NCBI RefSeq assembly: GCF_938017705.1
Contig: NZ_CALIIS010000007.1
Location: 1-12,381 of the forward strand
Direction: 5' to 3'
DNA from: an uncultured Campylobacter sp.
Lineage (GTDB): Bacteria > Campylobacterota > Campylobacteria > Campylobacterales > Campylobacteraceae
DNA length: 12,381 nucleotides
Position 1 is the stretch's first letter. Every line of letters begins with the position of its first letter. The notes beneath the pieces are model-generated. The model searched no databases. It was given only the letters and a program-made list of their open reading frames with translations, and was not told the origin of the DNA. Below, one piece after another: positions 6,098-12,381 of this stretch. A program made the translations under genes and the position numbers.

Positions 6098-8944
6098 TTA
6101 ACCTCGCTTGTTTTTCCTCGTGCTCTTCATCGCCGCTAGCTCCTGCGCCAAAAATTCCCCCGTGTAGCTACCTGTCTTTTTAAAATCTTTCGCAAGCTTT
6201 TCTGGGGTGCCGCAAGCGACGATCTGTCCGCCGCCCTCGCCGCCCTCGGGTCCCATGTCGATGATGTAATCGCAGTTTTTGATGACGTCCAGATTATGCT
6301 CGATTACAAAGACGGAATTCCCAAGATCGACCAAATGATGTAGCACCGCCACCAAGCGATCTACGTCTGCAAAATGTAGCCCCGTCGTGGGCTCGTCTAG
6401 GATATAGAGCGTATTGCCCGTGTCGGTGCGGCTTAGCTCCTTGGCGAGCTTGACGCGCTGTGCCTCGCCGCCGCTAAGCGTCGTGGCGGGCTGGCCTAGC
6501 GAAACGTAGCCGAGCCCGACGTCCGCGAGCGTCTTTAGCTTTTGATAAATTTTAGGCACGGCTTTGAAAAACTCGAGCGCCTCGTCGATACTCATCGCCA
6601 AAACGTCGGCTATGCTTTTGTTTTTGTATAAAATTTCAAGCGTCTGCGCGTTGTATCTCGTGCCGTGGCAGACGTCGCAGACGACGCTGATATCGGGTAG
6701 GAAGTGCATCTCGATCGTGATCTCGCCCTCGCCCGCGCATTTTTCGCAGCGCCCGCCCTTGACGTTGAAGCTGAAGCGGCCAATCTTGTATCCGCGCAGC
6801 TGCGCTTCCTTCGTCGCGGCAAAAAGCGCGCGGATCTCGTCCATCACCCCCGTGTAGGTCGCGGGATTGCTGCGCGGAGTGCGTCCAATGGGGGTTTGAT
6901 CTAGATAGATCACTTTATCTAGGCTCTCAAGCCCGGAAATTTTAGCGCCCTTTACCGCGTGCACCTTCCTGGCGCGATTTAGCTCCTCGAGCGCGGTAGG
7001 CAGTATGGTTTGCAGCACCAAGGAGCTCTTACCGCTGCCGCTAACGCCCGTGATGCCGACTAAATTTCGCAGCGGAAATTTTGCGCAAAGGCCGTGGATG
7101 TTATTGATATTTACGTTTTTAATACTTAGCCAAAGCTCCTGCTTGCGGTGCTTTTGGTAGTTTATCTCCTTTTGGTTGTTCAGATACAGCGCGGTTTGCG
7201 TATTGCTTTTAAGCAGATGCGCGACGTCTCCTGCGAATACGACCTCGCCGCCTAGATTGCCCGCCCCGGGGCCGATATCCACGACGAAGTCCGCCGTCTC
7301 GATCGTCTTTTTATCGTGCTCGACGACGATTACGGAATTCCCCTTTTCCTGTAAGCTTCGCAGCGTCTTGATGAGCTTTTGCGTATCGCGCTCGTGAAGT
7401 CCGATGCTAGGCTCGTCGAGCACATACATCACGCCGCTAAGACCAGAGCCGATCTGGCTGGCTATCCTGATTCTTTGCGCCTCGCCGCCGCTGATGGTGC
7501 GCGCATCGCGCCCCAGCGTGAGATATCCAAGCCCCACGTCCTTTAAGAAAAACAGCCTCTCGTTAATCTCTTTTAGGATCGGCGCTGCGATCTGCGCGTC
7601 CTTTTCGCTTAAATTTGAAAACCGCTTCTCGTCGCTGAAAAATTCCACGCAGTCTGCAATACTCATATTTATCACGTCGCCGATGCCCTTATCTGCGACC
7701 TTTACGGCGAGGCTTTCGGGGTGCAGGCGCAGTCCGCCGCAGTCGGGGCAAATTTTTTCGCTCATATAATCGTCCAGATCGCTTTCGTTTTTGAGCAGAT
7801 CGTAGGCGTATTTGATCGCACCCTCAAATTTTCGCACGAGTTTGTGTTTTTTCCAGTAAAAATCGATCTCTTTGACGCTGCCGTAAAGGATCAGCTTTTT
7901 TTGCTCCTCGCTTAAATTTGCATACGGGATTTTAACGTTTATGCCGTTTGCCTCGCAAAATCCGAGCAGAAATTTATAGTAATAGCTCTTGTTAAAGCCC
8001 GACATCACCTTGATCGCGCCGCCCTCGATCGAGGCGTTTTCGTTGATGATCTTGCCTAGATCGAGGCTAAATTTTATCCCCAGCCCATCGCAGCTCTCGC
8101 ACGCGCCCTTTGGAGAGTTGAAGCTAAACGCGAGCGGCTCGAGCGGCTTGAATGAAATTTTACAATCAAAGCACGCCATATGCTCGCTGTAGTGGATCAG
8201 ACTCTGCGCGAGCCCCAGCTCGGCGGCGTTTGCGATCTCCACCTCAAGTTCGCCGAAGCTGAGCTTGAGCGCCTTTTCGACGTCGCTTGCGATACGGATG
8301 GAATTTTCCTCATCGATGATCGTGCGGTCGATGATGACCTTGATCGAGTGCTTTTTCGTCTTGCTTAGTTCGATCTCCTCGTCCAGTCGCACCAACACGC
8401 CGTCGATCTGAGCGCGCACATAGCCCTGCTCGCGCAAGCTTTGCAGCATATCGGCGAAGCTACCCTTTTTCTCGCGCACCAAGGGCGCACCCAAGATCAC
8501 CTTCGCACCGCGCGGCAACTTCATAATCTCGGCGATGATGTCGCTGGAGCTCATCTTTGAGATCGGCTTGCCGCATTTGTGGCAGTGCTGCACTCCCACG
8601 CGCGCATAAAGAAGCCTCAGATAGTCGTAAATTTCGGTAATCGTGCCCACCGTCGAGCGCGGATTTTTCGACGTCGTTTTTTGATCGATCGCGATTGCGG
8701 GCGTCAGACCGTCTATCTTATCGACGTCGGGCTTGCCTACGCGGTCTAAAAACTGCCTCGCGTAGCTGCTTAGGCTCTCGACGTATCTACGCTGCCCCTC
8801 GGCATATAGCGTATCAAACGCCAGAGTACTTTTGCCGCTGCCGCTAAGACCTGTAAAAACGACGAGTTTGTCCTTTGGAATTTGCAAATTTATATTTTTC
8901 AAATTGTGCTCGCGCGCGCCCGTGATAGTGATGAGATCGTTCAT
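6098..8944 (-). CDS. uvrA: Excinuclease ABC subunit A (UvrA)
   Basis: UvrA is the damage-sensing ATPase of nucleotide excision repair and loads UvrB onto lesions. The 948-residue length is normal. The first ATP site has Walker A at 32-39 (GLSGSGKS). A zinc finger has Cys258, 261, 282 and 285, and a signature ISGGEAQR is followed by LDEPSIGLH. The second half has Walker A at 633-640 (GVSGSGKS), the damage-sensing zinc finger with Cys733, 736, 756 and 759, and LSGGEAQR followed by LDEPTTGLH. All expected motifs are intact. I use the ATG at 8944, with AAAAGGG 5 nt upstream. A longer reading from a TTG at 8986 would place the -10 box inside the gene. It is divergent from the nucleosidase gene. 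Confidence 0.98.
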   Translation of the reverse strand: MNDLITITGAREHNLKNINLQIPKDKLVVFTGLSGSGKSTLAFDTLYAEGQRRYVESLSSYARQFLDRVGKPDVDKIDGLTPAIAIDQKTTSKNPRSTVGTITEIYDYLRLLYARVGVQHCHKCGKPISKMSSSDIIAEIMKLPRGAKVILGAPLVREKKGSFADMLQSLREQGYVRAQIDGVLVRLDEEIELSKTKKHSIKVIIDRTIIDEENSIRIASDVEKALKLSFGELEVEIANAAELGLAQSLIHYSEHMACFDCKISFKPLEPLAFSFNSPKGACESCDGLGIKFSLDLGKIINENASIEGGAIKVMSGFNKSYYYKFLLGFCEANGINVKIPYANLSEEQKKLILYGSVKEIDFYWKKHKLVRKFEGAIKYAYDLLKNESDLDDYMSEKICPDCGGLRLHPESLAVKVADKGIGDVINMSIADCVEFFSDEKRFSNLSEKDAQIAAPILKEINERLFFLKDVGLGYLTLGRDARTISGGEAQRIRIASQIGSGLSGVMYVLDEPSIGLHERDTQKLIKTLRSLQEKGNSVIVVEHDKKTIETADFVVDIGPGAGNLGGEVVFAGDVAHLLKSNTQTALYLNNQKEINYQKHRKQELWLSIKNVNINNIHGLCAKFPLRNLVGITGVSGSGKSSLVLQTILPTALEELNRARKVHAVKGAKISGLESLDKVIYLDQTPIGRTPRSNPATYTGVMDEIRALFAATKEAQLRGYKIGRFSFNVKGGRCEKCAGEGEITIEMHFLPDISVVCDVCHGTRYNAQTLEILYKNKSIADVLAMSIDEALEFFKAVPKIYQKLKTLADVGLGYVSLGQPATTLSGGEAQRVKLAKELSRTDTGNTLYILDEPTTGLHFADVDRLVAVLHHLVDLGNSVFVIEHNLDVIKNCDYIIDMGPEGGEGGGQIVACGTPEKLAKDFKKTGSYTGEFLAQELAAMKSTRKNKRG

Positions 8945-8949
8945 TTTCG

Positions 8950-8956
8950 CCCTTTT
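8950..8956 (-). promoter_or_regulatory. Ribosome-binding site that sets the uvrA start
   Basis: The minus strand reads AAAAGGG 5 nt before the ATG at 8944. Together with the -10 box upstream, this excludes the 14-residue N-terminal extension from the TTG at 8986. Confidence 0.75.
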
Positions 8957-8974
8957 GTGCCAAATTAATCTTAC

Positions 8975-8980
8975 ATTATA
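8975..8980 (-). promoter_or_regulatory. -10 box for uvrA
   Basis: The minus strand reads GAGCTATAATGTAAG, a perfect TATAAT about 31 nt before the uvrA ATG, predicting a leader of roughly 24 nt. The opposite strand has a weaker TAAAAT at 8992-8997 that could serve the nucleosidase gene, so the two promoters would overlap in this 75-nt divergent gap. Confidence 0.65.
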
Positions 8981-9008
8981 GCTCAAATTGTTAAAATTGC
9001 GCTTTTGG

Positions 9009-9014
9009 AAGGGG
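9009..9014 (+). promoter_or_regulatory. Ribosome-binding site that sets the 9020 start
   Basis: AAGGGG lies 5 nt before the ATG at 9020. A TTG five codons upstream is in frame but overlaps this element, so ATG is the better start. Confidence 0.65.
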
Positions 9015-9019
9015 CGGCG

Positions 9020-10177
9020 ATGATACTAATCTGCACGGCTTTGCGCTGCGAAGCCCAAGCGATAATCGAGAGTTTTAAACTTACGCGTAGCGGCGATCTA
9101 TTCGCAGGAGAGCAGATGCTTTTATACATCTGCGGCGTGAGGTTTGGGGCTAAATTTAAAGCGGGCGCTGCAGGCGGCATAGAAATAGAATTTAAGAGCG
9201 AACCCGGCGCGGAATTTGTTCGCCGTACTGAGACAGACGCAGAATTCGGGCGCGAGCTTCGCAAGGATCGGCGCGGCGCGGACATAAAATTTAAGCACCG
9301 TTTGGGTGCGGGCGCGCTCTGCGGCGACGCAGAGACCGGCTCTGCGCGAAATGTGGCTGAAAATTTTGAAATTTCAGATTTTGGTTCCGCGCAGAATTCA
9401 GAGCGCTTCGGCGAAATTTTACTTTCGCGGCGCGTGGACTTTGCGCTAAACATAGGCGTCTGCGGCTGCGCGGATAAAGGCGTGCAAATCGGCGAGGCGT
9501 TTTACTTTGACGGCACGGCAGCGCGGGAATTTTGCGGCGAGGACAGATCGAAATTTTATCGCTCGCAGGTCGGGGAACATAGCGAGCAAGCTCCAAAATT
9601 TCAAAACGTTTGCGAGCGAGAATTTTGCGGCGCGAGTTTGGACGGCAAGCTGCGGGCAAATTTAATCTGCGTAAGCGAACCTAAAATTTTAAACGCAGCG
9701 CAGCGGACCCGTGGGGCAAATGTCGCAGAGATCGAGGCGTGCGGCGAGATAAACGCACAAGCCCCAACGCAAGGGGTAAACGGCTCAGCAGATACAAAAA
9801 ATTTCACGCGCGACGCGACGCGGGCTGAAATACAAAGCTTAACGCAAGTCAAGGCGCAAAATTTATCGAGCGTAAAACCCTCACAAATCGCGGTAGGTGG
9901 GCACAGCGTCGCGACGAATACCGCAGCGCGCGCAACACAAAATACGCCGTGCACGGCAAAAGATGCTACCTGTGGGTGTGCAAATCGCGGTATCAGGCTT
10001 TACGATATGGAGAGCGCGCTTTTTGTTAGTGCTTGCGAGCGCGTGGGCGTGCCGTGGGCGATGATGAAGATCGTAAGCGATCATCTGCGCGGCGAGCGGC
10101 TTTGCAAAAGCTTCGTCTATGAGCTCGTAAAGGCGCGCCTGCCGCAAATCTGCGCCGCAATAAAGAGCAGAATTTAA
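9020..10177 (+). CDS. Nucleoside phosphorylase/nucleosidase-fold protein with two long insertions
   Basis: The core matches the PNP_UDP_1 family, which cleaves N-glycosidic bonds of nucleosides (MTA/SAH nucleosidase, futalosine hydrolase and relatives). The N-terminus MILICTALRCEAQ carries the Glu expected near residue 11. ALNIGVCG (142-149) is the glycine-rich phosphate/ribose loop, YDMES (328-332) holds the ribose-binding Glu331, and KIVSDHL contains Asp354 where the catalytic aspartate is expected. At 385 residues it is about 150 longer than usual. The excess lies in two hydrophilic, low-complexity stretches, about residues 50-125 and 170-320, rich in Ala, Glu, Asn, Thr and Gly and lacking hydrophobic pattern. 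The frame is intact through both. The exact substrate cannot be told. The next gene lies 103 nt downstream. Confidence 0.78.
   Translation: MILICTALRCEAQAIIESFKLTRSGDLFAGEQMLLYICGVRFGAKFKAGAAGGIEIEFKSEPGAEFVRRTETDAEFGRELRKDRRGADIKFKHRLGAGALCGDAETGSARNVAENFEISDFGSAQNSERFGEILLSRRVDFALNIGVCGCADKGVQIGEAFYFDGTAAREFCGEDRSKFYRSQVGEHSEQAPKFQNVCEREFCGASLDGKLRANLICVSEPKILNAAQRTRGANVAEIEACGEINAQAPTQGVNGSADTKNFTRDATRAEIQSLTQVKAQNLSSVKPSQIAVGGHSVATNTAARATQNTPCTAKDATCGCANRGIRLYDMESALFVSACERVGVPWAMMKIVSDHLRGERLCKSFVYELVKARLPQICAAIKSRI
9362..9391 (+). repeat. Two 15-nt units like those in the membrane-protein repeat tract
   Basis: AATTTTGAAATTTCA followed by GATTTTGGTTCCGCG translates to NFEIS-DFGSA, and QNSER follows one codon phase later. 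The first unit matches a unit of the 5819-5983 tract (AATTTTGAAATCTTG, NFEIL) at 12 of 15 bases and in the same reading frame. It lies inside the first insertion of the nucleosidase. Confidence 0.5.
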
Positions 10178-10202
10178 CTACTAGAGCGTATGCAAAAAAC
10201 CG

Positions 10203-10236
10203 AGCCGAGAGATAAATTTCGGCTTCATATGCCGAA
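10203..10236 (+). other. Two mutually exclusive small hairpins
   Basis: AGCCGA (10203-10208) pairs with TCGGCT (10219-10224). The overlapping TTCGGC (10218-10223) pairs equally well with GCCGAA (10231-10236). Only one can form at a time. They sit in the 103-nt gap before the membrane-protein gene. There is no U tract, so terminator function is doubtful. Confidence 0.35.
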
Positions 10237-10280
10237 TATGTCGCGGAATTCAAAGGTATTGCGGAGGCGCAGGAGAAACG

Positions 10281-10760
10281 ATGAAAATAAAAGGCTCTTA
10301 TCTGTATTTTGCCCTCTTGGCATGCGCGTGCGTCGCGGCTTGCGCGTATGCCGCGGCGGATCTGTTTGAGGATCTACCCTCGCTAGTCGTTTTAGCCCTT
10401 TTGCTCGTATTTGCCTGTATCGGGCTATGGCTAAAAGACGCTCTAATAGGCGCGCGCTACCTATTTTACTGCGTCTGCGTGCAGCTACTCTTTGCAGCGG
10501 CTATTTTCGCCATCCTTAAATTCCCCGCCATGGCGCAGTTTGTGCGCAATACGGAGATAGGCACCGGCGGCACCGGCATACCGCTAGGCATCGCTCTGCT
10601 CGTGCTGCCCGCGTTTTTCTGCGCCCTGCCGTATTACTACCGAACGGGCGTCAAGAAAATCCCGCAAAAGTTCGCACTCGGCGGAATTTTGATCCTAAAC
10701 GTCGCTATTACGCTAGCTTACGCCTTCTATCTCGAGCGACTATTCTGCGGCGCGATCTGA
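10281..10760 (+). CDS. Unrecognised five-helix integral membrane protein
   Basis: I do not recognise the family. The 159-residue product is almost entirely hydrophobic, with membrane segments at about 8-27, 33-51, 58-79, 99-119 and 132-152. Short loops include FVRNTEIGTGGTGIP between the third and fourth segments and the basic RTGVKKIPQK between the fourth and fifth. Five cysteines lie in or near the first and third helices (for example CACVAAC), but no metal-binding or catalytic motif is evident. AGGAGA lies about 5 nt before the ATG, so the start is secure. It lies between the nucleosidase and the radical SAM gene, 103 nt and 73 nt apart. The latter has its own -10 box, so no tight operon is shown. 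Confidence 0.8.
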   Translation: MKIKGSYLYFALLACACVAACAYAAADLFEDLPSLVVLALLLVFACIGLWLKDALIGARYLFYCVCVQLLFAAAIFAILKFPAMAQFVRNTEIGTGGTGIPLGIALLVLPAFFCALPYYYRTGVKKIPQKFALGGILILNVAITLAYAFYLERLFCGAI

Positions 10761-10799
10761 AATTTCAACGATTTCCAGTGATGACGCGCGAAATTTAAG

Positions 10800-10805
10800 T
10801 ATAAT
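10800..10805 (+). promoter_or_regulatory. -10 box for the radical SAM gene
   Basis: AAGTATAATTTG contains a perfect TATAAT 28 nt before the ATG at 10834. No clear -35 is visible. It lies in the 73-nt gap after the five-helix membrane-protein gene. Confidence 0.6.
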
Positions 10806-10833
10806 TTGCAAAATTTAAACGAAGCGGAGCAAG

Positions 10834-12093
10834 ATGACGGAGGCTAAAAAGGAGCTGAGCGCGCTATTTGGCGTGAGTCTGGGCGAGCGATCGAGTGCGT
10901 TTTTGGGCGCGCTATTTGAAAAATTTCACTTTTCATTTCAGCAAAAAAAGCAGCTAGCGGAGTTTGCAAGCGATTTTGAGGCGTGGGACGAGATGCCCGT
11001 TTATGAACTGCTTGCGGACGGGCAGTGCGGGCTAGATTTTAATAAAACAGGGAAAGTCCCAAGCGGCGAGCAAATTTTTAATTTCGTGCGCGAAGCTTGG
11101 CTTGAGCTAAAGTCGCGCCCGCATTCGTACGCGAGCTTTAAAAGCGATTATGAGCCGAAAAAATTTGAAATTTCCTCCTTTCGCGCGGATCGTATCGCTT
11201 TGGGGCGCTGTCCGGTGGCGAGCGAAAACACGCGCTGCTGCAATTTGCTGACGCTCGATGCGATCAATTCGTGCGGCTTTGACTGCTCCTATTGCGCGAT
11301 CGGCTCCTTTTACAAACACGGGAAAATCGGCTTTGACGAGAATTTTGCGGCAAATTTAGCGCGGCTGCGACTCGATCCCGCGCGCAGCTACCACATCGGC
11401 ACGGGTCAGAGCTCCGACTCGCTCATGTGGGGCGATCGCTTCGGCATTTTAAGCGCGCTAACGGACTTTGCGGCGCGGCATGAAAACGTGATTTTGGAGC
11501 TTAAAAGCAAGTCGAATAATATCCGGTTTTTCCTGCAACGCGAGATCCCGCGCAACCTCATCGTTACTTTTTCGCTAAATACGCCCGCGATCATAGCGAA
11601 CGAGGAGCATCTAAGCGCGAGCTTGGATGCGCGGCTGGCGGCAGCCGAAGCGCTCGCGGCGCGCGGCATTTTGGTGGGCTTTCACCTCCACCCGATGGTT
11701 TGGTATGAGGGATGGCAAAGCGATTACGGCACACTTTTTGAGCGGCTGCTGCGCAGCTTCGATCCAAGCGGCGTCGTGATGGTCTCGCTCGGCACGCTTA
11801 CCTTCATCAAGCCCGTCGTCAAAAAACTGCGCTCTCGCGGGCTGCGGAGCAAAATTTTACAGATGCCCCTTGCGGACGCAAACGGCAAGCTGTCCTACCC
11901 GCTGCAGATCAAGCGCGAGCTTTTTAAATTTGCCGCAGGCGCGCTTTTGCCGTGGCGTGAGCGGGTGTTTTTCTACCTCTGCATGGAGGATGCAAGCCTA
12001 TGGCGCGAGGTTTTGGGCTGCGAGTACGAAAGCAACGACGCCTTTGAAGAGGCGATGAAGGCGGCGTATTTCGCAAAGATACGGCAACCTTAG
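10834..12093 (+). CDS. Radical SAM protein of the spore-photoproduct-lyase-like (SPL) group
   Basis: The 419-residue protein carries the radical SAM cluster motif CGFDCSYC with Cys147, Cys151 and Cys154, followed by AIGSFY, a spacing and context typical of SPL-related enzymes. Downstream blocks fit a partial TIM barrel: YHIGTGQSSDSL (about 186-197), VILELKSKSNN, LIVTFSLN, GFHLHPMVWYEGW and VVMVSLGTLTF. An N-terminal helical region of about 100 residues precedes the barrel and has no motif I recognise. True spore photoproduct lyase repairs a thymine dimer in spores. This organism is not expected to sporulate, and the position I align to the hydrogen-donor cysteine (near 192) is Gln, so a different substrate is likely. 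The start has GGAG about 6 nt upstream. Codon use is GC-rich like the neighbours. Confidence 0.83.
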   Translation: MTEAKKELSALFGVSLGERSSAFLGALFEKFHFSFQQKKQLAEFASDFEAWDEMPVYELLADGQCGLDFNKTGKVPSGEQIFNFVREAWLELKSRPHSYASFKSDYEPKKFEISSFRADRIALGRCPVASENTRCCNLLTLDAINSCGFDCSYCAIGSFYKHGKIGFDENFAANLARLRLDPARSYHIGTGQSSDSLMWGDRFGILSALTDFAARHENVILELKSKSNNIRFFLQREIPRNLIVTFSLNTPAIIANEEHLSASLDARLAAAEALAARGILVGFHLHPMVWYEGWQSDYGTLFERLLRSFDPSGVVMVSLGTLTFIKPVVKKLRSRGLRSKILQMPLADANGKLSYPLQIKRELFKFAAGALLPWRERVFFYLCMEDASLWREVLGCEYESNDAFEEAMKAAYFAKIRQP

Positions 12094-12205
12094 ACGCGCT
12101 GTTTGCCGCAGACGTCGCGGCTTGTACCGGTTCGCATGCGGTGCCGAAAATACGGCGCGAAATTTAGCGGCGAGCGAGCGATTAAAATTTAGCGGCGCGC
12201 CGAGT

Positions 12206-12228
12206 TTTATAAAATTAAATTTTATAAA
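12206..12228. repeat. AT-rich near-perfect palindrome in the 3' non-coding stretch
   Basis: Arms TTTATAAAATT and AATTTTATAAA (11 bp each) flank a single A, just after a GC palindrome (CGGCGCGCCG). It lies in the 288-nt stretch after the radical SAM gene, which otherwise holds no supported gene. It might be part of a terminator or a protein-binding site. Confidence 0.5.
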
Positions 12229-12313
12229 TCGTGCGGGACGGGCACAGCGAGCGGCGATAAAATTTTACAAAACGCTCGCACATCAAAACGCCGCGGGCTA
12301 AATTTAAAATTTT

Positions 12314-12335
12314 ACCCGGCAAAACTCTCTCCGGG
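12314..12335 (-). terminator. Possible minus-strand terminator
   Basis: CCCGG (12315-12319) and CCGGG (12331-12335) form a 5-bp GC stem with an 11-nt loop. On the minus strand the stem is followed by TAAAATTTTAAATTT; on the plus strand no T run follows. It would end a leftward gene lying beyond the right edge. Confidence 0.35.
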
Positions 12336-12381
12336 CAATGAGCGATATAAATTTTAGAAATATCAACACCGCCATTTTTTA

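Noticed and set aside
7404..7769. 121-codon plus-strand reading opposite uvrA
   Set aside because: Shadow of a strongly supported gene; its sequence is the antisense of conserved UvrA motifs.
8945..8986. 14-residue N-terminal extension of UvrA from a TTG
   Set aside because: It contains the uvrA -10 box and lacks a ribosome-binding site. The ATG at 8944 has AAAAGGG at good spacing and begins like other UvrA proteins.
9291..9659. 122-codon minus-strand reading opposite the nucleosidase
   Set aside because: Arg/Ala/Pro-rich shadow of the GC-rich insertion, with no family motif and no ribosome-binding site.
12122..12301. 59-codon open frame from a TTG after the radical SAM gene (reads ENTARNLAASERLKF, GAPSFIKLNF)
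   Set aside because: It has no ribosome-binding site, runs through both palindromes and has composition of non-coding DNA. It looks like chance openness.

Overview
The window looks like chromosomal DNA of a Campylobacter-type epsilonproteobacterium. The evidence is the frequent AAATTT words, the TATAAT -10 boxes with no clear -35, and the closeness of RF2, UvrA and PanC/RimO to what I remember of Campylobacter proteins. The GC-rich codon use in many genes suggests a higher-GC oral species of the C. gracilis type rather than C. jejuni. That species guess is inference. I see no tRNA, rRNA, CRISPR array, insertion sequence or prophage module.

Bases 1-1959 (minus strand) hold panC followed with no spacer by rimO, which runs off the left edge. 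A good -10 box lies upstream of panC. Divergently, bases 2125-2920 (plus) carry three tightly packed small genes: a YqjD/ElaB (DUF883)-like protein, a YqjE-like (holin 3_6 type) membrane protein and a small coiled-coil protein in the place that YqjK occupies in E. coli. Next come prfB (RF2, TTG start, own -10 box, no programmed frameshift), an unrecognised 111-residue protein and a cysteine-rich Sel1-like lipoprotein. A perfect 15-bp inverted repeat at 4899-4940 ends this plus-strand run.

Bases 4991-8986 (minus) hold uvrA followed by an unrecognised four-helix membrane protein. The N-terminal region of that protein is eleven units of a 5-residue (15-nt) repeat. Its stop codon is followed in the same frame by 52 further sense codons that read like a normal protein tail. 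The DNA here is clearly more AT-rich than uvrA.

Bases 9020-12093 (plus, divergent from uvrA) hold three genes. The first is a nucleoside phosphorylase/nucleosidase-fold protein whose recognisable core is split by two long hydrophilic insertions. The second is a five-helix membrane protein. The third is a radical SAM protein of the spore-photoproduct-lyase-like group. The last 288 bases hold no convincing gene, only AT-rich palindromes and a possible minus-strand terminator.

Most genes are housekeeping: translation (RimO, RF2, possibly YqjD), cofactor synthesis (PanC) and DNA repair (UvrA). I see no clear new multi-gene system. The points most worth a second look are the in-frame tail behind the membrane-protein stop codon, the 15-nt repeat unit that also occurs in the nucleosidase insertion, the inserted nucleosidase itself, and the YqjDE(K)-like trio beside prfB.
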